Source: an uncultured Lachnospiraceae bacterium (GTDB lineage Bacteria; Bacillota; Clostridia; Lachnospirales; Lachnospiraceae). From it: a stretch of 64,000 nt of DNA. Shown here piece by piece: positions 17,030 through 25,598 of the stretch. The first letter of the stretch is position 1, and each line of letters begins with the position of its first letter. The position numbers and the translations under genes were made by a program. The DNA lies in NCBI GenBank assembly GCA_900549995.1, contig URQQ01000014.1, forward strand, positions 1 through 64,000, written 5' to 3'. Below the pieces are notes generated by a model. That model saw only the letters and a list, made by a program, of their open reading frames with translations. It had not been told where the DNA came from and did no database searches.

Positions 17030-17761
17030 ATGCATGAATTTTCCAGAACGGAATTATTGATAGGCACAGAAGGAATTGCAAGGCTTAAAAGTGCTGCAGT
17101 GATGGTATTTGGCGTGGGCGGTGTCGGATCACACTGTATAGAGGCGCTGGCAAGAAGCGGTGTTGGAAAGCTGATTCTGATTGACAACGATACGGTTTCA
17201 CTTACAAATATTAACCGTCAGTCGATTGCTTACCACAGTACAGTTGGACAATACAAGACAAAAGTGATGGAGGAGAGAATCCACGATATCTGTCCTGAAA
17301 CAGAGGTAGTCACTTATGAACAGTTTGTGCTGCCTGAGAATATAGAAACGTTGTTTGAACAGAAAACAGACTACATTGTGGATGCAATTGACACAGTGAC
17401 AGCAAAACTTGCAATTGCGTCCATCGCAGGAGAACGGGGAATTCCGTTGATCAGCAGTATGGGAACGGGGAATAAACTCTATCCGGAACGGTTTCAGATT
17501 ACAGATATTTATAAAACTTCCGTGTGTCCGCTCTGCAAAGTGATGAGAAAAGAACTGAAAGAGAGAGGGATTCGCAAGCTGAAGGTGTTATATTCCGATG
17601 AGATTCCTGTAAAAGTGAATATGAATATGACAGACGAACCGATGGGAAATAAACGGTCACTTCCAGGAAGCATTTCCTTCGTTCCTCCGGTTGCAGGCTT
17701 GATCATCGCAGGTGAGGTGATCCGTGAACTTTCAGGAATTGAAAGAGAAACAGAGGTGTAA
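17030..17761 (+). CDS. tcdA: tRNA threonylcarbamoyladenosine dehydratase
   Basis: The 243-residue protein is a ThiF/E1-like enzyme that cyclises t6A to ct6A at position 37 of ANN-decoding tRNAs. It has the nucleotide-binding loop GVGGVGSHCIEALARSGVG at about 27-45, then IDNDTVSLTNINRQ, and the later Cys pair in CPLCKVMRKEL. PGSISFVPPVAGLIIAGEVI near the C-terminus is typical of the TcdA/CsdL subgroup. The ATG follows the deacetylase stop by 11 bases and rarA starts 3 bases after its own stop. Confidence 0.88.
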   Translation: MHEFSRTELLIGTEGIARLKSAAVMVFGVGGVGSHCIEALARSGVGKLILIDNDTVSLTNINRQSIAYHSTVGQYKTKVMEERIHDICPETEVVTYEQFVLPENIETLFEQKTDYIVDAIDTVTAKLAIASIAGERGIPLISSMGTGNKLYPERFQITDIYKTSVCPLCKVMRKELKERGIRKLKVLYSDEIPVKVNMNMTDEPMGNKRSLPGSISFVPPVAGLIIAGEVIRELSGIERETEV

Positions 17762-17764
17762 GAG

Positions 17765-19081
17765 ATGGATTTATTTGACTATGTAAGGGAAAACACGATG
17801 GAAAAGGAGTCGCCGCTCGCTTCAAGGCTTCGTCCGGTGACGCTTGAGGAGGTCGTGGGACAACAGCATATCATCGGAAAGGACAAGCTGCTTTACCGTG
17901 CCATCAAGGCGGACAAGATCAGCTCGATTATTTTTTATGGGCCTCCGGGAACAGGGAAAACTACGCTTGCCAAGGTGATCGCGAATACGACAAGTGCGGA
18001 ATTTACACAGATCAATGCGACCGTTGCTGGCAAAAAAGATATGGAAGAAGTAGTAAAGAAGGCGAAAGAAACAAGGGGAATGTATCAGAAAAAGACGATT
18101 CTTTTTGTTGATGAGATTCACCGGTTTAATAAAGGACAGCAGGATTATCTCCTTCCTTTTGTGGAGGACGGAACGATTGTCCTCATAGGCGCGACGACAG
18201 AAAACCCATATTTTGAAGTAAACGGAGCTTTGATTTCAAGGTCTATTGTGTTTGAACTTCGTCCACTTTCAAAGGAAGATATCAAAATATTGATTGACCG
18301 GGCAGTCTACGATGAGAGAAAAGGAATGGGGAATTACCATGCGGTGATCGATGAGGATGCGAAGGAATTTCTTGCAGATATTGCGGGAGGGGATGCAAGA
18401 TCCGCGTTAAATGCCGTAGAGCTTGGGATATTGACAACCAGCCGGGGAGATGACGGCAAGATTCATCTGACACTTGATGTGGCAGAAGAGTGTATTCAGA
18501 AGCGTGTTGTGATGTACGATAAAAATGGAGATAACCACTATGATACGATCTCCGCTTTTATCAAAAGTATGAGAGGGTCAGATCTGGATGCAGCAGTGTT
18601 CTATCTTGCGAAAATGTTGTATGCCGGGGAGGACATTAAGTTTATTGCCAGAAGGATTATGATATCCGCTGCAGAGGACGTGGGAAATGCGGATCCGATG
18701 GCATTGTCTGTTGCCGTCTCCGCTTCTCTGGCGGCAGAACGGATCGGAATGCCAGAGGCACAGATCATTTTGGCGCAGGCAGTCTCCTACGTGGCAAGTG
18801 CACCAAAGAGCAATTCAGCCGTGATGGCGATCGATAAGGCGATGAAGGCTGTGAAGCAGTATAAAACGACGGTGCCTGTGCATCTTCAGGATGCCCACTA
18901 TGGCGGGCATGAATCTCTGGGGCACGGAGTCGGATACAAATACGCACATGATTATCCAAACCATTATGTGGACCAGCAGTATCTTCCGGATGAGATTCAG
19001 GGGATGCAGTTCTATGAGCCCGGAGAGATTGGATATGAGAAAGAAATCCGGGAATATTTCAGAAAAATTAAAGGAATCTAA
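17765..19081 (+). CDS. rarA: replication-associated recombination protein A
   Basis: The 438-residue AAA+ ATPase (MgsA/RarA, WHIP/YcaJ family) acts at stalled replication forks. Walker A GPPGTGKTT is at about 59-67, the Walker B region reads FVDEIHRFNKGQQDYLLPFVE, and sensor 1 reads IGATTENPYFEVN. The C-terminal tetramerisation domain contains KAVKQYKTTVPVHLQDAHYGG, characteristic of RarA rather than RuvB. It is preceded by AGAG just after tcdA and ends at a bidirectional terminator. Confidence 0.92.
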   Translation: MDLFDYVRENTMEKESPLASRLRPVTLEEVVGQQHIIGKDKLLYRAIKADKISSIIFYGPPGTGKTTLAKVIANTTSAEFTQINATVAGKKDMEEVVKKAKETRGMYQKKTILFVDEIHRFNKGQQDYLLPFVEDGTIVLIGATTENPYFEVNGALISRSIVFELRPLSKEDIKILIDRAVYDERKGMGNYHAVIDEDAKEFLADIAGGDARSALNAVELGILTTSRGDDGKIHLTLDVAEECIQKRVVMYDKNGDNHYDTISAFIKSMRGSDLDAAVFYLAKMLYAGEDIKFIARRIMISAAEDVGNADPMALSVAVSASLAAERIGMPEAQIILAQAVSYVASAPKSNSAVMAIDKAMKAVKQYKTTVPVHLQDAHYGGHESLGHGVGYKYAHDYPNHYVDQQYLPDEIQGMQFYEPGEIGYEKEIREYFRKIKGI

Positions 19082-19083
19082 AA

Positions 19084-19122
19084 AGAAACAGGTGTACTTT
19101 TTCGTAGTACGCCTGTTTCTTT
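19084..19122. terminator. bidirectional terminator between rarA and the DUF4364 gene
   Basis: AGAAACAGGTGTAC at 19084-19097 pairs with GTACGCCTGTTTCT at 19107-19120 with one G-U, flanked by A and T runs on both sides. It separates the two convergent operons. Confidence 0.8.
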
Positions 19123-19125
19123 GGA

Positions 19126-19638
19126 TTACAGAAGCTGCTGCATAATAGAAGCGTAAACTTCCTGATTCTTTCGGTTCCAGTTATTTGTGATCGTCTCGGC
19201 CTCCTGCTTTGTCGGAACTGTAAGTGTGAGGTCGATCAGACTGGTTTCATTTTCAATGACCTGGCAGCGCACTGAAAATTCATGATTCATATTCAGATAA
19301 TAGTCCGCTTTTACACTCACTTCATTTTTCAGTTCATAATGTTTTTCTTTTATGAATTCATCAATGTCTTCCTGGATCGCCTGGGAAATCTTATTCTTAA
19401 AAAACTGGATGGTCTCTTCACCTTCTTCGGTCAGATGATACAGTGTTCTGTTGTGAGACTGTTCTTCTCTTACAAGATTGGTTTCTACCATTTCAGAAAT
19501 TGCCTGCTGGAGTGTGAAGTAATTCGTATACCCCTTGTCCAGGATAAATTCTGAGATCTGTCCGTTTGTCAGCGGAAAATCAACTTTTTCCAGCATATAC
19601 AATATGATTAGTTTATACAGTGTGAAAGTTTCGGTCAT
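19126..19638 (-). CDS. DUF4364 family protein
   Basis: The 170-residue protein begins MTETFTLYKLIILYMLEKV and has a winged-helix-like N-terminal half (ISEFILDKGYTNYFTLQQAISEM ... LYHLTEEG), consistent with a DNA-binding regulator. The beta-rich C-terminal half ends in SIMQQLL. This is the DUF4364 layout common in Lachnospiraceae; its targets are unknown. AAAGGGGG precedes the chosen ATG at 19638; an in-frame upstream ATG at 19695 lies inside the radical SAM gene. It is last in a malic enzyme - radical SAM - DUF4364 operon. Confidence 0.8.
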   Translation of the reverse strand: MTETFTLYKLIILYMLEKVDFPLTNGQISEFILDKGYTNYFTLQQAISEMVETNLVREEQSHNRTLYHLTEEGEETIQFFKNKISQAIQEDIDEFIKEKHYELKNEVSVKADYYLNMNHEFSVRCQVIENETSLIDLTLTVPTKQEAETITNNWNRKNQEVYASIMQQLL

Positions 19639-19654
19639 ATGCAGTACCCCCTTT

Positions 19655-20596
19655 TTATTGGCCGGATGGCTGAAAACATTTTCCCTGCCAGACATCCTGC
19701 TCTTTCATACGTTTCATAACGGTGTTAAGAACCAGACGCTTGTCGGCTGACCACATAGGTGCAATGAGAAGCTGCTTTGGCCCGTCTCCGGTCAGACGGT
19801 GGATTACGATATCTTCTCTCAGATGAGTGATGCATTGAAGAAGAAGATCGATATATTCCTCCATTTCAAATACTTTGAATGGAGATGTTTCATAAAACGC
19901 TGCGAGGTCACTTCCCTTTAATATATGCAGCAGCTGAAGCTTGATGCCCTGGATGTCCATCTGATTCAGATAAGAGATGGTTTCAAGCATTTCAGTTTCC
20001 GACTCCCCTGGAAGTCCCAGGATTGTATGGACAATCACTTCGATCCCAAGCTTACGCAGATTTGACACAGCCTCATCAAATACAGAAAGCTCATATCCCC
20101 GGCGGATAAACGCGGCACTGTTCTCATGGATTGTCTGAAGTCCAAGTTCTATCCATACGGGTTTGTACTGGTTAAGCCTGGAGAGGAGATCTAAGATATC
20201 CGGCCCCAGACAGTCCGGCCTCGTGGCAATAGAGAGGATTTTGACTTCCGGAATAGAGATAGCGTCCATGAACAGTGTTTCGAGATAACTGACAGAAGCG
20301 TACGTATTAGTATATGCCTGGAAGTACGCAATATATGACTGACCGGTATGTTTTTTTTCAATCAGTGATTTTCCCTGCTGCAGCTGTTCTGAGACTGAAA
20401 GCCTGGATGAGGCGGTAAAATCGCCGGAACCGCCCACGCTGCAGAAGATACATCCGCGGTTTCCAAGTGTGCCGTCACGGTTGGGGCAGGTCATGCCTCC
20501 GTCAAGAGCAATTTTATATAGCTTCTCACCATAGGTTGATTTCAGATGATAGTCGAGCGAATGATATCTTTTGTCACCCCAGCGCATACAGCTCAT
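19655..20596 (-). CDS. TIGR01212-type radical SAM protein
   Basis: The 313-residue protein matches the YtqA-like radical SAM family. It has KIALDGGMTCPNRDG, then GCIFCS, giving the widely spaced C-x10-12-C-x2-C cluster ligands usual for this family rather than the compact CX3CX2C. ATRPDCLG, WIELGLQTIHENSAAFIRRGY and VIVHTILGLPGESETEML follow, typical SAM-barrel strands. It probably modifies a macromolecule; related proteins have been linked to tRNA modification, but I cannot confirm that for this copy. It starts 2 bases after the malic enzyme stop. Confidence 0.85.
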   Translation of the reverse strand: MSCMRWGDKRYHSLDYHLKSTYGEKLYKIALDGGMTCPNRDGTLGNRGCIFCSVGGSGDFTASSRLSVSEQLQQGKSLIEKKHTGQSYIAYFQAYTNTYASVSYLETLFMDAISIPEVKILSIATRPDCLGPDILDLLSRLNQYKPVWIELGLQTIHENSAAFIRRGYELSVFDEAVSNLRKLGIEVIVHTILGLPGESETEMLETISYLNQMDIQGIKLQLLHILKGSDLAAFYETSPFKVFEMEEYIDLLLQCITHLREDIVIHRLTGDGPKQLLIAPMWSADKRLVLNTVMKRMKEQDVWQGKCFQPSGQ

Positions 20597-20598
20597 TT

Positions 20599-21759
20599 CT
20601 ATATCAGTGCCTTGACAGCACTGCTGACTGCTTCTGCGACACGAGGATCAAATGCCTCTGGAAGAATATTATTTTCGTCCAGGTCTTCATCGGAAACAAG
20701 TCCGGCAATCGCATGTGCCGTAGCGAGTTTCATTTCTTCAGTGATCTGTGAAGCGCGCCCTTCCAGAGCACCTTTGAAAATGCCGGGGAATGCCACCACA
20801 TTGTTCACCTGATTCGGGAAATCAGAACGTCCGGTTCCGACAATTCTGGCTCCGGCTTCTTTTGCAAGGTCCGGCATGATTTCTGGTACAGGATTTGCTA
20901 ATGCAAAGAGAATGGCATCCTTATTCATGGAGGAAACCATTTCCGGTGTTACGATGCCGGGGGCGGATACACCAATAAAGATGTCAGCGCCAGCCAAAGC
21001 GTCGGCGAGAGTTCCGGTTTTATGTTCAAGGTTTGTAACTTCTGCCATTTTTTTCTTCATCCAGTTTAAGTCAGGGGACTGGCTTGAGATAATACCATTG
21101 ACGTCACACATGGTCACATGACGGAAACCGTAGGTCAGAAGAAGTTTTGTGATGGCAACACCTGCGGAGCCAGCACCGCTGATTACAACGCGGCAGTCTT
21201 CTTTTACTTTGCCGGTGACTTTCAGGGAATTGATGATTCCTGCAAGAACAACAATCGCTGTTCCGTGTTGGTCATCGTGAAATACCGGAATGTCGAGAAT
21301 CTTTTTCAGACGTTCCTCGATCTCAAAACAGCGCGGTGCGGAGATATCCTCCAGGTTGATTCCGCCGAACGCAGGGGAAATATTGACAATTGTCTGAATG
21401 ATTTCTTCCGTGTCCTGGGTAGCAAGACAGATTGGAACTGCATTTACACCGCCGAATTCTTTGAAAAGTACGGCTTTGCCTTCCATAACAGGCATTGCGG
21501 CTTCAGCGCCGATGTTGCCAAGGCCCAGAACCGCGCTGCCGTCAGAGATTACGGCGATTGTGTTTGCTTTCATTGTATACTTATATGCAGCTTCTTTATC
21601 TTTTGCAATGACTTTACATGGCTCAGCAACACCTGGGGTATATGCTACAGCGAGATCTTCACGGCTGTTGACATGTGCTTTTGAAGCAATTTCCAGTTTT
21701 CCCTGCCATTTTTCATGCATTTCTAATGCTTTTTCATTTGTTGTCATCTCATTACTCAC
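20599..21759 (-). CDS. NAD(P)-dependent malic enzyme
   Basis: The 386-residue protein is a short-form malic enzyme converting malate to pyruvate and CO2 in the cytoplasm. AYTPGVAEPC at about 39-48 and NIGAEAAMPVMEGKAVLFKEFGGV carry the substrate-binding residues, FHDDQHGTA the metal-binding region, and VISGAGSAGVAITKLLL the nucleotide-binding loop. FALANPVPEIMPD and SDFPNQVNNV are also conserved. It lacks the C-terminal phosphotransacetylase-like domain of long forms. It heads a three-gene minus-strand operon, divergent from rho. Confidence 0.92.
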   Translation of the reverse strand: MSNEMTTNEKALEMHEKWQGKLEIASKAHVNSREDLAVAYTPGVAEPCKVIAKDKEAAYKYTMKANTIAVISDGSAVLGLGNIGAEAAMPVMEGKAVLFKEFGGVNAVPICLATQDTEEIIQTIVNISPAFGGINLEDISAPRCFEIEERLKKILDIPVFHDDQHGTAIVVLAGIINSLKVTGKVKEDCRVVISGAGSAGVAITKLLLTYGFRHVTMCDVNGIISSQSPDLNWMKKKMAEVTNLEHKTGTLADALAGADIFIGVSAPGIVTPEMVSSMNKDAILFALANPVPEIMPDLAKEAGARIVGTGRSDFPNQVNNVVAFPGIFKGALEGRASQITEEMKLATAHAIAGLVSDEDLDENNILPEAFDPRVAEAVSSAVKALI

Positions 21760-21963
21760 CTTTTCTATTATTAAATTAGAAGGAAAAATTTCCTGCCGTA
21801 ATCAATCATACCATTGTTAATGGGGCAAATCAACAGGACAGTTTCAAAAAAAGACTTTCTATTTTTTAGGAAATGGTGTATAATGCGGATATAATTTCAG
21901 TGACTGGCCAGTTCAGGCCGGGTATTCCCATGGATTTAAAGTATATATGGAAAGGAAGAATAT

Positions 21964-23298
21964 ATGAGTGCAATGAGAGAAAAGTATGAGACTCTGTCTT
22001 TGGCAGCTTTAAAAAGTATTGCAAAGGCGAGGGGACTGAAAGGAGTATCTGCTATGAAAAAAGCGGATTTGATCGAAGCGATGGTGGCAGAGGATGAAAA
22101 AGACAATGTCAAGGAAGTGAAAGCGGAGATAAAAAATGAGAAACAGGGAAGTATTGATATCGAACAGCTTGACAGTGGGGATACCGCGAACGGGATTTTA
22201 GAAGTACTTCCAGATGGTTACGGATTTATAAGATGTGCCAATTACCTGCCGGGTGAGAATGATGTGTATGTGTCCCCGTCACAGATACGGAGATTTAATT
22301 TAAAAACGGGAGATATCATCGCCGGAAATACGAGGGTGAAGACACAGTCTGAGAAGTTCAGTGCGCTTTTGTACCTGACGAAAATCAATGGACTTTCACC
22401 GTCAGAAGCATCCAAGCGGTTTAATTTTGAAGATATGACTCCGATTTTTCCAAATGAGAGGCTGAGGCTTGAATGTCAGGGGAGCAGTACGGCAATGAGA
22501 ATTGTAGATCTTCTTTCCCCGATCGGAAAGGGACAGAGGGGAATGATTGTGTCTCCGCCGAAAGCCGGTAAGACAACCCTGTTGAAAGAGGCCGCGCTTT
22601 CCGTAAGGAAAAATAATCCCGAAGTACATCTTCTGATACTGCTGATCGATGAGCGTCCGGAGGAAGTGACAGATATTAAAGAGACGATCGAAGGAGACAA
22701 TGTAGAGGTAATATATTCTACATTTGATGAGCTCCCTGAGCATCATAAAAGGGTATCAGAGATGGTGATCGAGCGTGCGAAGCGTCTTGTGGAACATAAG
22801 AAGGATGTGATGATCCTGCTTGACAGTATCACAAGGCTTGCGAGGGCCTATAACCTTACAGTTCCGCCGAGCGGACGTACATTATCAGGAGGTCTTGATC
22901 CGGCAGCCCTTCATATGCCGAAACGGTTCTTTGGTGCAGCCCGTAATATGAGAGAGGGCGGAAGTCTGACAATTTTAGCAACATCCCTTGTCGATACAGG
23001 AAGTAAAATGGATGATGTAATTTATGAAGAGTTCAAAGGTACGGGTAACATGGAACTTGTGCTTGACCGTAAGCTTTCAGAGAAGAGAGTGTTCCCGGCA
23101 ATTGATATACCAAAATCCGGGACAAGAAGGGAAGATCTTCTGCTGACGAAAGAAGAGCAGGAAGCAGTCTATCTGATGCGCAGGTCATTAAATGGCATGA
23201 AGGCAGATGAGGCAGTGGATAACATACTGAATCTGTTTTCAAGGACAAAGAACAATGTGGAATTTGTCCAGATGGTAAAGAAAACAAAAATCTTGTAG
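21964..23298 (+). CDS. rho: transcription termination factor Rho
   Basis: The 444-residue hexameric RNA helicase terminates transcription. The N-terminal SAP-like helix bundle (LAALKSIAKARGLKGVSAMKKADLIEAM) is followed by a short acidic/lysine linker, then the cold-shock RNA-binding domain (GILEVLPDGYGFIRCANYLPGENDVYVSPSQIRRF). The ATPase core has Walker A PPKAGKTTLLKEAA, LIDERPEEVTD, the Walker B region VMILLDSITRLARAYN and the Q-loop region GRTLSGGLD. GGAAGAA precedes the ATG. The linker is short compared with many high-GC homologues. Confidence 0.95.
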   Translation: MSAMREKYETLSLAALKSIAKARGLKGVSAMKKADLIEAMVAEDEKDNVKEVKAEIKNEKQGSIDIEQLDSGDTANGILEVLPDGYGFIRCANYLPGENDVYVSPSQIRRFNLKTGDIIAGNTRVKTQSEKFSALLYLTKINGLSPSEASKRFNFEDMTPIFPNERLRLECQGSSTAMRIVDLLSPIGKGQRGMIVSPPKAGKTTLLKEAALSVRKNNPEVHLLILLIDERPEEVTDIKETIEGDNVEVIYSTFDELPEHHKRVSEMVIERAKRLVEHKKDVMILLDSITRLARAYNLTVPPSGRTLSGGLDPAALHMPKRFFGAARNMREGGSLTILATSLVDTGSKMDDVIYEEFKGTGNMELVLDRKLSEKRVFPAIDIPKSGTRREDLLLTKEEQEAVYLMRRSLNGMKADEAVDNILNLFSRTKNNVEFVQMVKKTKIL

Positions 23299-23316
23299 AA
23301 TAAATGCTAAAACAGC

Positions 23317-23345
23317 TTGCCAATCGCATAAATATGTGATACAAT
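23317..23345 (+). promoter_or_regulatory. sigma-A promoter for rpmE
   Basis: TTGCCA at 23317-23322 and TACAAT at 23340-23345 are separated by 17 bases, each one mismatch from consensus. It sits right after the rho stop and predicts a start near 23352. Confidence 0.6.
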
Positions 23346-23351
23346 AACAAA

Positions 23352-23458
23352 GCTGTTTAAGAAGACAATTCGGTGAATGCAGTCGTCGACTGCAAGATTA
23401 CCTTGCGATTGGCGTATTGCTTTCGCGTACTAATATGAAAAATAAAGAGGTGAAAATC
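23352..23458 (+). promoter_or_regulatory. structured rpmE leader, candidate L31 regulatory RNA
   Basis: The ~107-base leader before rpmE contains a strong hairpin, TGCAGTC-GTC-GACTGCA (23378-23394). Downstream, TGCGATTGGC (23404-23413) is complementary to a 10-base stretch at 23319-23328 in the promoter region. Ribosomal protein leaders that bind their own product are common in Firmicutes, and L31 leaders have been described, but I cannot match this one to a known model by eye. Confidence 0.4.
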
Positions 23459-23662
23459 ATGAAAAAAGGAATACATCCAGAATATCATCAGGCAACTGTA
23501 ACTTGTAACTGTGGAAACACATTTGTAACAGGTTCAACAAACGAAGATATCCACGTAGAAATCTGTTCAAAATGCCATCCATTCTACACAGGACAGCAGA
23601 AAGCTGCTCAGGCTCGTGGCCGTGTTGATAAGTTCAACAAAAAATACGGAATTCAGGAATAA
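23459..23662 (+). CDS. rpmE: 50S ribosomal protein bL31
   Basis: The 67-residue protein MKKGIHPEYHQATVTCNCG... is bL31 of the zinc-binding (C+) type: TCNCG supplies the first Cys ligands and EICSKCHPFYTG the second pair. AGAGGTGA before the ATG at 23459 decides the start; an upstream in-frame ATG at 23417 belongs to the leader. The family length is usually 66-80. Confidence 0.96.
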   Translation: MKKGIHPEYHQATVTCNCGNTFVTGSTNEDIHVEICSKCHPFYTGQQKAAQARGRVDKFNKKYGIQE

Positions 23663-23685
23663 GGGAAACAAAACATGCAGGTTGA

Positions 23686-23720
23686 GGGTTGAGGTTGTAA
23701 AATCTCAGCCCTTATTGTTT
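23686..23720 (+). terminator. terminator after rpmE
   Basis: GGGTTGAG at 23686-23693 pairs with CTCAGCCC at 23704-23711 (one G-U pair), followed by a T-rich stretch TTATTGTTT. Confidence 0.65.
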
Positions 23721-23781
23721 ATGAAACAGAAAAATTCAACGTATTGAGGAACGGCAGTTTTATTTATAGAAGGAGAAATGT

Positions 23782-24726
23782 ATGAAATCATCTAATATTG
23801 GAGGTCAGGCAGTCCTCGAGGGAATCATGATGAAGAACCGGGATGCTTATTCAGTCGCGGTCCGGAAACCGGACGGCGAGATCGAGGTGAAAACAGATGA
23901 GTATAACAGTGCGATCAAGTTTAAGAAACTGACGCAGATCCCGTTTGTCAGAGGTGTCTTTAATTTTATAGATTCTCTGGTGCTTGGAATGAAGACGCTG
24001 ACTTATTCCGCAAGTTTTTATGAGGAAGAAGAGGAAGAGGGGGAAGAAGTTTTAAGTGATGCACAGATTGCAAAAAGAGAGAAGCAGGAAAAAGTGCTGA
24101 TGAGCGTTACTGTGGCAGTATCCATTGTTCTGGCAGTCGCAATTTTTATGGTACTGCCTTATTTTCTGACGGATCTTCTGAGTAAAAAAGTATCTTCCGC
24201 AGGAGTCAGGGCGATTTTGGAAGGACTGGTACGTATTGTAATTTTTGTTGGTTATATATTGTTGATTTCCCAGATGAAAGATATTAAGAGGGTGTTCATG
24301 TACCATGGGGCAGAGCACAAATGTATCAACTGTATTGAACATGGGCTTCCGCTGACGGTAGAAAATGTCAGGAAAAGTTCGAAGCAGCATAAACGCTGCG
24401 GCACAAGCTTTCTTCTCTTTGTGATGCTGATAAGTATTATTTTATTCTTTTTCATCAGGGTTGATTCTCCTGTGATGCGTGTAGTAATCCGTATTCTGTT
24501 GATTCCGGTGATTGCGGGGATTTCTTATGAGCTGATCAAGTGGGCGGGAAACAGTGATAACCCGGTAGTGTGTCTGCTGAGTAAACCAGGACTCTGGCTT
24601 CAGGGACTGACCACAAGAGAGCCGGATGATAAAATGATTGAAGTTGGAATCCAGGCGGTAGAGGCAGTATTTGACTGGAAAGCATACCTGAAAGAAAATT
24701 ATGGTATGGCATGTGAGGAAAAGTAA
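23782..24726 (+). CDS. DUF1385 family membrane protein
   Basis: The 314-residue protein begins with the DUF1385 signature IGGQAVLEGIMMKNRDAYSVAVRKPDG and later has FMYHGAEHKCINCIEHGLPLTVENVR, a conserved His/Cys-containing segment. RCGTSFLLFVMLISIILFFFI and the C-terminal helix region follow. About four membrane helices lie between 110 and 260. The function is not established. It is commonly found directly upstream of prmC and prfA in Firmicutes, as here, with the prmC start 1 base after its stop. GGAGA stands before the ATG. Confidence 0.9.
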   Translation: MKSSNIGGQAVLEGIMMKNRDAYSVAVRKPDGEIEVKTDEYNSAIKFKKLTQIPFVRGVFNFIDSLVLGMKTLTYSASFYEEEEEEGEEVLSDAQIAKREKQEKVLMSVTVAVSIVLAVAIFMVLPYFLTDLLSKKVSSAGVRAILEGLVRIVIFVGYILLISQMKDIKRVFMYHGAEHKCINCIEHGLPLTVENVRKSSKQHKRCGTSFLLFVMLISIILFFFIRVDSPVMRVVIRILLIPVIAGISYELIKWAGNSDNPVVCLLSKPGLWLQGLTTREPDDKMIEVGIQAVEAVFDWKAYLKENYGMACEEK

Positions 24727-24727
24727 C

Positions 24728-25597
24728 ATGACCATAAAGGAAATTCTGGATCAGGGGAAAAAGGAATTAAAGGAAGCAGGCATTCAGGAGGCAGATCTGG
24801 ATGCCTGGCTTTTGCTTGAATCTGTCACAGGAATCAGCCGTGCCATGTACTATGTGCGGCAGAGTGAAGAACTGCCCGAAACACAGGAAATGCAGTATCT
24901 GGAAGCCGTTGCGCGCAGAAAGAAGCGGATTCCCCTTCAGCATATTACCGGGGAACAGGAATTTATGGGACTTACCTTTCAGGTGAACCATTCGGTGCTT
25001 GTGCCAAGGCAGGATACAGAGATTCTGGTTGAGGAAGCGCTGAAGACCGCGGTTCCGGGCATGAGAATCCTTGATATGTGTACCGGATCGGGATGCATAC
25101 TGATCAGTATGGTACAGTTTATGAAAGACAAAGGGATCCTGCCGGGGGCATGCACGGGAACAGACATTTCCGGCGAAGCACTCTTGGTTGCAAAAGAGAA
25201 TGCAGACCGCTATGGACTGGATCTTACATTCGTACAGGGGAATCTGTTTGAAAATGTTGCGGGAACCTATGATTTGATTGTATCAAATCCGCCGTACATC
25301 AGAACTTCTGAGATTGCGTGTCTGGAGCCGGAAGTCAGAGATCATGATCCGAAGCTTGCGCTTGACGGGAAGGAAGACGGACTTTATTTTTACCGGAAGA
25401 TTGCAGAGAGTGCACCGGAATATATGGCAGAGAACGGCTGTCTGTATTTTGAGATCGGTTTCGACCAGGCGGATGACGTGAAAAAGCTCATGGAGGATAA
25501 CGGATTTGCCCGGGTTACAGTGAAAAAGGATCTGACAGGTCTTGACCGTGTCGTGTATGGCGTGTACAATAAAGCAGAGAAATTAGGGAGGAATTAA
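24728..25597 (+). CDS. prmC: peptide chain release factor N5-glutamine methyltransferase
   Basis: The 289-residue SAM-dependent enzyme methylates the Gln of the GGQ motif in release factors. The N-terminal helical domain is followed by LVPRQDTEILVEEAL, then the SAM-binding motif ILDMCTGSGCI, and the catalytic NPPY in IVSNPPYIRTSE. YFEIGFDQ is also conserved. The ATG at 24728 follows GAGG at 24717-24720. Its substrate gene prfA begins 2 bases after its stop. Confidence 0.93.
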   Translation: MTIKEILDQGKKELKEAGIQEADLDAWLLLESVTGISRAMYYVRQSEELPETQEMQYLEAVARRKKRIPLQHITGEQEFMGLTFQVNHSVLVPRQDTEILVEEALKTAVPGMRILDMCTGSGCILISMVQFMKDKGILPGACTGTDISGEALLVAKENADRYGLDLTFVQGNLFENVAGTYDLIVSNPPYIRTSEIACLEPEVRDHDPKLALDGKEDGLYFYRKIAESAPEYMAENGCLYFEIGFDQADDVKKLMEDNGFARVTVKKDLTGLDRVVYGVYNKAEKLGRN

Positions 25598-25598
25598 C

